Assembly: GCA_947184155.2 (NCBI GenBank) | Contig: CAMXCT020002046.1 | Coordinates: forward strand, 62,001 to 126,000 | Source of the DNA: Cladocopium goreaui | Lineage: Eukaryota; Sar; Dinophyceae; Suessiales; Symbiodiniaceae | Reading direction: 5' to 3' | Length of the DNA stretch: 64,000 bases | Part shown: one piece after another, positions 18,467 to 28,200 of the stretch | Numbering within the stretch: the stretch's first letter is position 1 | How the letters are laid out: every line of letters begins with the position of its first letter | Made by a program: the position numbers and the translations under genes | The notes under the pieces: model-generated | What the model saw: only the letters and a program-made list of their open reading frames with translations | Database searches by the model: none | Told to the model about the DNA's origin: nothing

Positions 18467-21235
18467 ATGTCTGAGCACATCGAGGCTCAACAGGCTGCTG
18501 CAGAAGGTCTCGGTGCACTTGGATTGAATGCCACTCTCATGGTGCATTTTCCGAGCAAAATCAAAGCACCTGAAGGCATACTTCTGACCACCTATGATCA
18601 GCTGCATTCACAGATAGCGAAGCAGGAGACGACTGCTTACGCGTTTCCCTCTTTTGGAGCTGCTCAAAGTGCTATGAGAACACTGGCGACGATGCAACAG
18701 ACTGTCATATTTATCTATGAGTGTCATGCCAACACTGGCCCAGTTGAAATAGCAGCAAAAGTTTTTGACACCTGCCATAGGCATATTGCAGCCATCCGAG
18801 AAATTAAACAGCTCACTGGAACCCTCAGATATCAAAAATATCCTACTGTACTATATCTAGTCAAAATGGATAGCCTGTCAAGCAGTCCGTCGGTAATTGA
18901 ATGGCAAATCTCTGACACGATAACTGATGAGCTGATAATGCCTGCTCGTATTGCCTTTGAAAATTTTGTTGGCAAAGAACTGCGACAAGGGCAATATCCA
19001 GGGGTCAGTGAGACCAGTACATCACCAAATGGCTGCTATAATTCTGACAAGTCAAAAGGAAGCGTGCCGCTTACTATCAAATATGAAAAGAACTCGTGCT
19101 TACAAAGAACCAAAATCCGTGAAGCAATTGAATCATTACAGAAAGAAATCAACACAGCACAAGATACCCAGTTCCAGATCAAAGAAGGCATTGACTGGAC
19201 TCGTTTACATAAACTGCGGGAGGCTGCTGCTTTCACTGTCATGTCCACTCGGCACTTAAGTGATCAAGAACGAAATGCTCTTGCGCTGGAGCTCATGTCC
19301 TTTAGAATAAAGTACTTCTTCCTATCTAAAGCTCAAGTAATGCTGAAACTAGAAAGCATGGAAATCGAAGTGCTCCGCAATTTATTGCATTGTTCAACAA
19401 CGTACTTGCCCTTTGGGCAACGACAGCAATCGACACAATTTGTTCTTAGTCAAGTGACTGCCATTGGTAGCAACTGGTACCGAATTGAAGTAAGATATGC
19501 ACCAATAGGCAGTATGCCCTTTATACCACTTCAAATTGCAAAAAGTAGCATCATCCCACTCCTGGAAAATGAAGTAGCAGTCATTGACTCAGATCTCGGC
19601 TTTGCACTCATTAATGCGTTTTCAGCCTCGAAATTTGAATTTCAAACAATCGTTAATGAAGACAATGTCAACATCACGATGCTCACTTTTTGGATCCCTC
19701 ATGAAGTTAAGCAGAACTTCCCATGTTCTTTCTCAGTCAAGGACAGAAGAGGAAACAATATTGTTTTCACGATAGAACATTGTGGAAACATACTGCCACA
19801 AACTGGTGCACCGGGTGAACCACCCAGGCACGAAACCAAAGGAGAGCATTGGCGTAGAATTGGTGAAAAGTGTAATCCAAGCTTCAAAAACAGACTCACG
19901 GTCATCGCCCCTGTCAGCACCCAGAATGCTTCACAGAAGCGACGGTTCGGACTTCTTAAGGACTCAGCAGTTGACTTGCAGACTCAACAGGTATCATACA
20001 CGTATTCTAAAGAGACCTACCCGTGGATTCTCTTCCTTGAATCTATACCTGTAAGAGATACACTAGATATCTTTTTGACACATTTCAGTCATTTTGAATC
20101 AGTGAATAGTGCGAAAGGAGAATTCTGCAAGCAAAACTTCCTCAGGTTTGAGCAAGTGTCCAAATTTACCAGAATCATGATGTTTGAAATACCGTCAGGG
20201 AAGCAATGTCAAATCAATCGAGTTGATGGCCTTGAAAGCTCATTATACCTCACTAAGGTCGATGCTCTACAAATATATCCTTTCAAAGCTTGTTATCTTG
20301 TCATGCTTGTGCCTCCCCACTTTGACTTCAGTGCCATGCTAACTGCTGATACTAAAGTTGAAGCTATTGCTGCATGGAAATTTAGTACATTCAACAACAG
20401 TGGTACCAATGGGAAAACTACCACGGTGCCCTCTACAAGCTCCACACAGCACCAGCTGCTCACGAAGGACAAACGAACTGACCATTGTGCTAAACCGCCT
20501 AGGACCCCGTCTGTCCCCCCCAGCAGCAAGAAAGAAATTGACCAGCTTCCGGCTTACGCAGCGTTAGGCACCACCCCCCCGCCAACTCCGCCCTCCCAAC
20601 ATGTCAACCCCTATCAAAACAGTCCCCCCCTCACTGATGCTGTCGCTGGAGCAAGCGTCCATGACACTGCGAAGTCAAATGCAGAGCGGTCAAGCAGTCA
20701 AGGTGAACTCAAAGGTGCTCAGCGCGCTTGTAAAGTTCCAGAAGGGCAATTAACACCTGGTGATGCACGCACTGACCCCCCTACTGTCAGCCCAACCATC
20801 CCATGGACTAACCTACCTGCTAGTCACCCAGCCGGCACCTGTGAACAACCAATTACTGATATGGTTGTTGATCAAGACCATCACGGAGATAATATACGCA
20901 AAATAGAGGAGGAAGATAAAGAAATGCTACCTCCCCAACCTGCACATCTCTCCACCCCCCTCAAGAAACCCCCTACATGTGAAGGAGAAGCTCTTAGCAG
21001 TCAGAAAACTAGCTTACAAGAGCACAAATCTACTTGTGGAGAAGGGAAAGGTGGGTTTGCAAGCAAAGGCAGACTGTCTAATGAACCTTCTGACCCTATT
21101 ATGACTCCGTCCTCCCTACCCGGTGTCTCCTCTCCCTCACCAAATGACAATGCGAAACCTGATAACAGTGACCTATTGGAAATGATCACTTACCAGAAAA
21201 ACAGCCATTGCTACCTGATGACTCTTTTGTCGTAG
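18467..21235 (+). CDS. ORF1 of the non-LTR element
   Basis: 922 codons from ATG 18467. The N-terminal two thirds are mixed alpha/beta without a motif I recognise. From about residue 650 the chain is low-complexity, rich in Pro, Ser, Thr and Lys (PPRTPSVPPSSKK, TPPPTPPSQ), as in disordered linkers. By position it should be the RNA-binding ORF1-type protein, but no RRM, CCHC knuckle or coiled coil is obvious. It overlaps the next ORF by 28 bp. Adding one A at TTGGAAATGATC (about 21183) would join the two frames (NDHLPEKQPLLPDDSF), so the original product was probably longer. Confidence 0.6.
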   Translation: MSEHIEAQQAAAEGLGALGLNATLMVHFPSKIKAPEGILLTTYDQLHSQIAKQETTAYAFPSFGAAQSAMRTLATMQQTVIFIYECHANTGPVEIAAKVFDTCHRHIAAIREIKQLTGTLRYQKYPTVLYLVKMDSLSSSPSVIEWQISDTITDELIMPARIAFENFVGKELRQGQYPGVSETSTSPNGCYNSDKSKGSVPLTIKYEKNSCLQRTKIREAIESLQKEINTAQDTQFQIKEGIDWTRLHKLREAAAFTVMSTRHLSDQERNALALELMSFRIKYFFLSKAQVMLKLESMEIEVLRNLLHCSTTYLPFGQRQQSTQFVLSQVTAIGSNWYRIEVRYAPIGSMPFIPLQIAKSSIIPLLENEVAVIDSDLGFALINAFSASKFEFQTIVNEDNVNITMLTFWIPHEVKQNFPCSFSVKDRRGNNIVFTIEHCGNILPQTGAPGEPPRHETKGEHWRRIGEKCNPSFKNRLTVIAPVSTQNASQKRRFGLLKDSAVDLQTQQVSYTYSKETYPWILFLESIPVRDTLDIFLTHFSHFESVNSAKGEFCKQNFLRFEQVSKFTRIMMFEIPSGKQCQINRVDGLESSLYLTKVDALQIYPFKACYLVMLVPPHFDFSAMLTADTKVEAIAAWKFSTFNNSGTNGKTTTVPSTSSTQHQLLTKDKRTDHCAKPPRTPSVPPSSKKEIDQLPAYAALGTTPPPTPPSQHVNPYQNSPPLTDAVAGASVHDTAKSNAERSSSQGELKGAQRACKVPEGQLTPGDARTDPPTVSPTIPWTNLPASHPAGTCEQPITDMVVDQDHHGDNIRKIEEEDKEMLPPQPAHLSTPLKKPPTCEGEALSSQKTSLQEHKSTCGEGKGGFASKGRLSNEPSDPIMTPSSLPGVSSPSPNDNAKPDNSDLLEMITYQKNSHCYLMTLLS

Positions 21236-22824
21236 AAATCGTTAAAGATCCCCCTGGCATCGCAACCCCTGTGAAGACCAAGTCGTCCCAGGCTCCCTCC
21301 TTACATCAAGGAGAAGCATTGCCCCCTATCCAGGCTGCCCTTAAAAGAAGTTCTGTCCTCCCGGCTAATGACAAAACGCGTGTGTGCATTGATATCACTG
21401 GGGAAGATGATAACACCGAGCAAATTGACCTCACCCAGCCATCCTTTGAACGTGAGACTCAAAGTCAATCCCTACAACTTCGATTTGCCTCCCTCTCTCC
21501 GTTTGCTGAATCTAGCCGAAAATGGTTCCCTACCCTTGATGCTACCGTTATTGCCGCCCTAGCTAACAAAGCCCAAGACATTGCGATCCACTGTGGTCAC
21601 ATGTCTAGCATGAATATTGCATTGTATCTCCTATCAAGAGGGCCTTGGATCCCAACACATGTTAGCATACATGTTCGACAGGCAGCCCTTGCAGCAGTAG
21701 GTGTAGGGTGGAGCTGGGTCCATCAAGTACCCACGGTTTTTCCGTTTACATGTTTTGACGCCTGCCTGTCCTTAGCAACACTTAGTACCATTCCCCCCAA
21801 TGGCACTACACAAAATGATGCAGTGTATGACCTGTATTCAATTGTATGCGCAAACCTTAGTCAGAGTACTCGTAGTTTTCTTTTCTCAAGATTTGTGTTA
21901 CAATGTCAGGCGTGCTTACGGTCTAGCGCAATACCAATTGACACCTTCACAGCGACAATCAAGCCTAATACAAGTATAGATGAACTTTGTGACTTGTTAG
22001 TTCCAATCTGGAATACTGATGAATTGACAGAATGTCAAGCTTGTTCATGTCTAGACGCTGCCAAAGCCAAGTGGAAATGCGGCAAATTAGGCCCTTCGAT
22101 CATCGTTCGAATCAAAGTACCTCCAGGATGTTCCTTTCCGAAGCTCGAGGAAGAACGACTCCCACTCGGGCACAAATTTATGTTCCAAGAAAGAGAGTAC
22201 GAAATCCAGTGTCTCATAGCCACCACTAGGCTTGACTTTGACAGCCAGCTCATAGTCCTTCATACTAGTCAGCCTGGAATGATAAGTATGTACGACCACA
22301 ACAATGGTATACGAGTTGTGGACAGCAAGCTTGTCAGCGGGAAGCTCCTCATCAGTGGGCTTGTCATACTGCCAGTCAAATCACCCAAAGCAATCCTAAT
22401 GACAAAGCAACTTTCTGAAGCAGCAGGAGGTGGTGAAGTTGCGCAATATCGCAGAAGACAACTAAAGGTTGTCAAAGGCTTTCTCAAATCGCCTCGGAAG
22501 CAGAAAAGAACACGAACCTCGCAGCTCTCTCACCCTTCATGCAAGCACAATGCTAAAACCAAGTCGAGCAAGAAGAAGGCGAAGGCGACAAGACATGGAC
22601 CCCCTAAAGATGGCAAGAATGAGGGTATGGTTGAAGAGATTGACCCTGAAGGATTACCTAGGATCATCGCACATGGAACGCTGGCCAACATTGGTGTTAT
22701 CTCGATGTTTGATGGAGTCGGATCTGTCTATCATATCATTAAGAAAAAACTAGGTAAACCCCTACTATTTTCATCGCTGCAGAAATTGATCCTGTCCTAC
22801 GTCGGCTTGTTGCTGCTGAAATAG
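21208..22824 (+). CDS. Non-LTR element ORF2: possible USP-like region and start of methyltransferase domain
   Basis: 538 codons; the assigned start is inside the overlap with ORF1 and probably not a real initiation site. Residues about 150-400 contain PFTCFDACLSLATL, two Cys pairs (QCQAC; ECQACSC) and an end reading ISMYDHNNGIRVVDS. This faintly recalls ubiquitin-specific-protease folds (Cys box, zinc-binding pairs, YDN end); I give it low weight. A basic segment follows (RKQKRTRTS...KSSKKKAKATRHG). The C-terminus IGVISMFDGVGSVYHIIKK is motif I of a cytosine C5 methyltransferase. The frame then breaks near ACCCCTAC (about 22759), and motif II onward is found in the next frame. Confidence 0.6.
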   Translation: MLPDDSFVVEIVKDPPGIATPVKTKSSQAPSLHQGEALPPIQAALKRSSVLPANDKTRVCIDITGEDDNTEQIDLTQPSFERETQSQSLQLRFASLSPFAESSRKWFPTLDATVIAALANKAQDIAIHCGHMSSMNIALYLLSRGPWIPTHVSIHVRQAALAAVGVGWSWVHQVPTVFPFTCFDACLSLATLSTIPPNGTTQNDAVYDLYSIVCANLSQSTRSFLFSRFVLQCQACLRSSAIPIDTFTATIKPNTSIDELCDLLVPIWNTDELTECQACSCLDAAKAKWKCGKLGPSIIVRIKVPPGCSFPKLEEERLPLGHKFMFQEREYEIQCLIATTRLDFDSQLIVLHTSQPGMISMYDHNNGIRVVDSKLVSGKLLISGLVILPVKSPKAILMTKQLSEAAGGGEVAQYRRRQLKVVKGFLKSPRKQKRTRTSQLSHPSCKHNAKTKSSKKKAKATRHGPPKDGKNEGMVEEIDPEGLPRIIAHGTLANIGVISMFDGVGSVYHIIKKKLGKPLLFSSLQKLILSYVGLLLLK

Positions 22825-23537
22825 GACTGCGCGAAGACCAACAGTGGGGATATACGATTGAAGGGGTTGCTACCATCTACGTTAAAGATGTCTGGGATTT
22901 AGTTGCCCGTGACTCTCTGATCCTTCGTCAAGCCAAGGCAATGCACCCTACAATCAAGTGGATTGTTGTTGCAGGATCTCCCTGTCAAGATCTCACTTAT
23001 GCAGGCTATCTAAATGGATTGCTTGGGCTGACAGGTCAGCGAAGTATGCTCTTCTTTATAGTTTACCTTGTTATTCTGCATCTTCAGAAGCTGTTTGGAA
23101 CTGAATCGATTCGATACTTGACAGAGAATGCTGGAAGCATGCAAATTGTACAAACTGACCGCAAACCTAAAGGTATGCAGCGCCTCGAGCAGTCTGATCA
23201 CTTCCAAATGTTTCTATACTGTCTTGGACTCCCTAGTAAGCAACCAACCAACCGGTGGGTTTGGGACACTAGTCCCTACTATGGCATCCAGCGAAAAAGG
23301 GTATTTCTACGGAGTCACATGGACACAGAGGAACTTGCTATTGTTCCACTCACATTTCTCGATGAATGGGGCCCATTAGTGACTCTGAATGGTGAAAACT
23401 TACCATTGGCTCCATTACTCCGAACAAGAGGGCTGTCAAACAGTGGAATCTTGAAGCTCTCCTGGACAGGCTACCAACCCAGTGCACTTCTATGGGATTA
23501 TTCCTTTTTTGGAGGAGGAAATCTTTCATGTTATTAA
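22758..23537 (+). CDS. DNMT3-like cytosine C5-methyltransferase core (motifs II-VIII)
   Basis: The frame is open from 22758; it has no initiator of its own and continues the methyltransferase begun at about 22690. Motifs: FIAAEIDPVLRRLVAAE (motif II), VVAGSPCQDLTYAG with the catalytic Cys (22974-22994), GLTGQRSMLFF, TENAGS (motif VI, 23123-23137) and YYGIQRKRVFLRS (motif VIII, about 23280-23313). The SPCxDL and GLxGxxGxLFF spacing is typical of DNMT3 and related de novo enzymes, not of DNMT1. The frame ends at 23537. Motif X appears in the next frame, with a change near the T-run at 23500-23510. The likely role is methylation of CG sites, either in new copies or in chromatin; that part is inference from the family. 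Confidence 0.8.
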   Translation, partial: TPTIFIAAEIDPVLRRLVAAEIGLREDQQWGYTIEGVATIYVKDVWDLVARDSLILRQAKAMHPTIKWIVVAGSPCQDLTYAGYLNGLLGLTGQRSMLFFIVYLVILHLQKLFGTESIRYLTENAGSMQIVQTDRKPKGMQRLEQSDHFQMFLYCLGLPSKQPTNRWVWDTSPYYGIQRKRVFLRSHMDTEELAIVPLTFLDEWGPLVTLNGENLPLAPLLRTRGLSNSGILKLSWTGYQPSALLWDYSFFGGGNLSCY

Positions 23538-25210
23538 CCCAAATGGCTGAGGGAGTTAGAGTCCCAAACCTGCCATGGGCAAGCTTCATCCCTGCTCACT
23601 TTCTCCCTATTTGGAAAAGTTTCCTTATCACTCTTCAAACAGACAGAGCGACTACATCCAAAAAAGACGAACTCATCGAACAACTAGTGCCTATCTTTCA
23701 TAACCCAAATATTGTACTGCCAATGAGAATTCTGACGGTCCAAGAAGTACGCAAATTAGCAGGACTTGAGAATATCTTAACGACAGAAAGACATGGGCCT
23801 TCCCTTCTCACGGATAAAGTGATTCGAGACTTTTGTGGAAATAGTTTTCATCCATCTCTCATCAGTGCGGCCCTCGGTACCGATGATCAATTACAACAGT
23901 GGGTTGAGGGAAACAATGATGCGCAGCCGTACCATAAAGACCTACCGAGTATCCAAGAAGTTTATTCTAAATACCAAGACCTGCTGAAGCTGGTATTGGA
24001 ACAAGCAGCCGCTCGAGGAGTTCAACTCAGAGCTGACAAAGTGGATTTTGAAGCGAAATGGCGGCACTACTCTCTTAATGACAGCGTCGAATCAGCTCGC
24101 CCCCCAGTAGTGCACCAGCCGACGGTTTTCGCGTTTTTACAAGGATCCAAACCTCCAAAGTATCACGGAACCCACAGTGAGAATGACCCCCCCTTTGGTG
24201 ATAAAGAGTTGAGCAACATTATGACCCAAACTCGGATTGATTGGGTGCTAGAGTCCTCAAACACATATGAAAATATTACCCTATCAGCGCACATGTTGAA
24301 CTTGGCTGTTGAAAATGGTCTTGGATTTCATTCTGAAGCTCAAGAGATCAAAGCAAAGCATATTGGACTGTTGAAAGAATATACTGGTGCTGAACAACTT
24401 ACTGCTATCAAACAACTTTTTGTTGTTTTCCAGATTGCAACGCTCAGTGTAAAGCACCAATTTCCCTACGGTTTTATCATTTGGGCACCGAAAATTATGC
24501 AACCTCCCCTTATCTATGTTGGGGTGCAGCGACCTTGCCTGTTATTCCTGTTGCTTTCTCATGAGCCTGATCAACCGTTTCGCTTTGGAACGGTCGCCTT
24601 TGACTATCGACAAAGTAAAGACCTTCTCATTCATGCCAACATGCCAAAGATATTTGCTGATGTGGTGCAAGTTTCTTATCATACATTTGCGACTTACCCG
24701 ATACTTGCTCGAATTGATAATGGACAACACTATATACATCTTAGTGAATTTGCGGCTTTACAGTGCCCTTTCTGTGCTTTGTGTTATTTGCACACGCTTG
24801 GTGCCCCGCAGTGCTTTATGCACAACGCCTCGCCCGCTAGCACTGTCATCCATTTACTCGGTGGTCTGGATGGCACAGGCGGCTTAAGTATTATAGGTGT
24901 ATTAGCACGAGATGTTAGTGGTGCCATTCCACAATGGATCGCCATACATGTGGTTGACAATCACCAAGTTCAAGATATTGCAGACTCTAAGTCCTTTGTT
25001 GCGTACAAAGTTGCCACCCCTGTCGTATGGTCACCAATGTGGTATACGCAGTCATCGTCCATGCGACGAATGCCCAGGCAACTTGGAACTCGACTCATAC
25101 AATCGCATATACTGGACCCATCAGGAGAATATCTTATCTCTGCAAGTACGGAGGAGTGGAGCAGGCTGCTCTTCGCACTTGGAGAAGCCCCAACGGAGGG
25201 AGTAAATTGA
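23492..25210 (+). CDS. Methyltransferase C-terminus (motifs IX/X) and linker region of the non-LTR element
   Basis: 572 codons. RILTVQEVRKLAGL followed by FCGNSFHPSLISAAL (about 23835-23880) matches the target-recognition end and motif X of C5 methyltransferases, completing the domain of the two preceding frames. The remaining 400 residues are unassigned; they include a Cys-rich stretch (AALQCPFCALCYLHTLGAPQC). The stop TGA 25208-25210 is in the same frame as the following pol ORF. The region 25190-25360 also reads well in another frame, so two small frame changes are an alternative to readthrough. Confidence 0.6.
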   Translation: MGLFLFWRRKSFMLLTQMAEGVRVPNLPWASFIPAHFLPIWKSFLITLQTDRATTSKKDELIEQLVPIFHNPNIVLPMRILTVQEVRKLAGLENILTTERHGPSLLTDKVIRDFCGNSFHPSLISAALGTDDQLQQWVEGNNDAQPYHKDLPSIQEVYSKYQDLLKLVLEQAAARGVQLRADKVDFEAKWRHYSLNDSVESARPPVVHQPTVFAFLQGSKPPKYHGTHSENDPPFGDKELSNIMTQTRIDWVLESSNTYENITLSAHMLNLAVENGLGFHSEAQEIKAKHIGLLKEYTGAEQLTAIKQLFVVFQIATLSVKHQFPYGFIIWAPKIMQPPLIYVGVQRPCLLFLLLSHEPDQPFRFGTVAFDYRQSKDLLIHANMPKIFADVVQVSYHTFATYPILARIDNGQHYIHLSEFAALQCPFCALCYLHTLGAPQCFMHNASPASTVIHLLGGLDGTGGLSIIGVLARDVSGAIPQWIAIHVVDNHQVQDIADSKSFVAYKVATPVVWSPMWYTQSSSMRRMPRQLGTRLIQSHILDPSGEYLISASTEEWSRLLFALGEAPTEGVN

Positions 25211-25225
25211 TCTCTATCACTCGAA

Positions 25226-28200
25226 ATGATGATGATTCTGCGGAACCTGCCTGCTCCACTGCTCCGTACTATGCTCAAGATGCTTACGCGATGTGTCAAA
25301 ACGACTTACCTATTCGAAACAGGGACTCAATGCCCGCCATATCTATCAAAGATACGTGACCTATCAATATTGCCCAATATACTCCATGTCCGAACACCAT
25401 GGTGGAAGCTAACCTTGCAACATGTTGCCGCACTTTTCCATCAGGGTGTTGATGATTTTTATCAGCAACTTATGTGTGACTCCCGAACATTACCTTCTCT
25501 TGCAGTAGAAGAAATAGGAAGAGGCATTCTCGAATACCGAAAAGCTATCAGACAAGATCTTCCATTTAGGCTCAAACGATTACATGTGTGGAATGTATCA
25601 GGGTGGACACTTGCAACTAGAGCAGGGGATGCCAAAATGCGACTCGTTAAGCGACTTCTACGGACAGGCCCGGTCCTACTACAAGAAACCAGATGGCATG
25701 CCGAAACCCATCAGGTCTTGCACCATAACATACCAGGTATTCAAGTTGCACACACCCAAGGATTGTTAACAGAAAGAGGTGGAGTGTCGGGTGGTGCGGC
25801 AGCCCTAATTCCACCTGGGTGGAAACTTGACCGAACAGAAGTTGTCATCCCAGGTCGCATTGTCCTTGCAGTAATCCAAGACAGATACTCTACTATCGGA
25901 CTCTTGTCAGTGTATCTACATCCACAAACCAAGGTCGTTGAGCTGAAAGAATTAATCGCCTGGGTCAAGACCAGTAAAGTAGACTTTCCCCTCTATATGG
26001 GGGGAGACTTTAACCAGGTGGATGCCAGCTGCCCGGACCTTTGGAATGAATTATTAGTCCACGCGCAAGTTCTCGACACACATCCACAACTTCACACCTT
26101 TGAAAGCCCTACTGGAAGTTCAGCACTCGATAGAGTACTATGTCCCACTGATTATATAGCTGCGGCCCAAATAGATGTGATGGTAGCAGCCAATAGGCGA
26201 CATCACCTAAGTGGGCATTACCAACTCACCGCGACCTTTGTAGTTCGACCAAGAGTCAAAAGTGACATGAAAGACCCAGTCCATCAAACCATCCCAACTA
26301 ACGTGTTTTGCCCTGGAAAGAACGAGGCCAACCCCTATATGGTTCCTAACGATCTACAAGAGCTGATAAGAAGGATTCAAAGACTACCCCAAACAGATGA
26401 AGTTGAGTTTGTGTCCACCCTTTGGTCTTGGTGGAGACAACAACCTATTCCATCTGATCATCCTCGCATTCCCGAGCATGAACTTCTGCGGAAATTCCTT
26501 AAAATTCGAGCTGAGGTGTTACACGTACCTGCAAAACAATTCCATGCACTTCAGACTGCCACTTACCATATATTTACTTCTAACGTGGTTAGTGAGCTAT
26601 ATCCAGGAAAAATAACTATTCGAAGTGATCTGTTGAAACAGATTTTTGATTTTCTAGACCAGATCACGATAACTCGGCAATATCCCGCTCTTGAGCAGGT
26701 AAATCAACAAGCCAGAGGTATCGGCAATAACATTACGTTTTGGAATCGGTTACGATCTATTTGCCCCAAGGGCGTCATCTATAATGGGCCGATCCTCAAT
26801 CAGCAGGGAGAACAGTGCACCACTTCCCAGATGCTGGACGAAGCCATGCTGGACACGCGGAACTTTTGGTTTGTTAAGCCTCAAGACTCTCTTCAAGAAT
26901 GGGAACCCATTTTACGGGAATACCAGACTGCCTCGCCGTGGCCAAGTATTGAACTCCCCCAGAAACAGGACTTTCTCCATACACTCCTTGGCACTAAAGA
27001 TTCAGCCCCTGGCCCTGATGGAATCCCCTACTCTGCATGGAGGCTCTCCCCTGAAGATAGCTACCCAGTCTTAGATCAGCTAATGATGAAAATGCTAGCA
27101 GGCCTGCGAGCTGCACCTGTACAAGTAGGGGTTTGGATACCCAAGGCAAAAGTAGGTCCGACTGCTGACTACTTCAGACCTTTAGGAATGCCCAATACTT
27201 GTGATAGGCTTGTTGATGGCACCATTGCTGCTGTAGTCATGAAAGCAACTTGTGCATATATGCATCCCTCGCAAGTAGTCATGAATTGCTTTAAAGAACC
27301 GCAGCACGCAGTCCATGCCATACAAGCCTTACTGGACAGTAATACTCCCATGGCTGCGCTACTAGTTGATCTATCAAAGGCCTTTGAGCGGGTTAATCCC
27401 TATTGGATCTTACATATCCTGCGAATGCGCAACGCCCCGACATGGGTATGTAATTATGCCAAATACATCTTATTTGGAAGGCTCATCCGCCATAAAGTTC
27501 AAGGCAGACTTCTGCCGCCTAGGGCGGTGCATGTGGGAGTTGACATGGGAAGGTCTTTCTCAGTGTTCCTATTGTGTTTGGCAATGGACCCGATATATCA
27601 CTATATGAATCGTATCCCCCGGGTCATTAGCGTTCAGGGATACATTGACGGCAACACGATTGCAGGACCAGGACATGACATTACCTGGGTAAGTAGAGTC
27701 CACAAGTGCTATCAATGTTGCTGGTCGGCAGGTTTTCAAATTGACCAGCATGCTTGTTGGCAAGCTATTAGCTCTGACTGTCCCCCCTTTTCAGTCCAAT
27801 CCCTGCCTGGGCGGATCGAAAGTGAAGTTATCCTCCGGCAGAAGACATACCCAACCGCACGAGCAGCGATCTTATCGGCTATCCTTTCGCAAAAGACACT
27901 CATACTTGCACGAGCCGACAAGTGTATTGGGTTGACCCCTCGAGAAGCTTGCCGTATCCTCAACGGAACTGACTATACACCCATATGCTCGTTGCTGGCA
28001 TTGGAGTGTAACTGTAGGTGCAAAACAGCTTTAGTAATCAACAGTCCGCTTCCAAGCTGGGTGCTCCGTCAGTTAGATCAGTCAGGTTTCGGGGCACACT
28101 GCATCCAAGGTGTTGCGACCTCACTCGGGCTATTACTGCTGGGGCGTGCCCAATTGTCTGATCGTGACTTATGGACAGTAACTACACATCCTACTACCCT

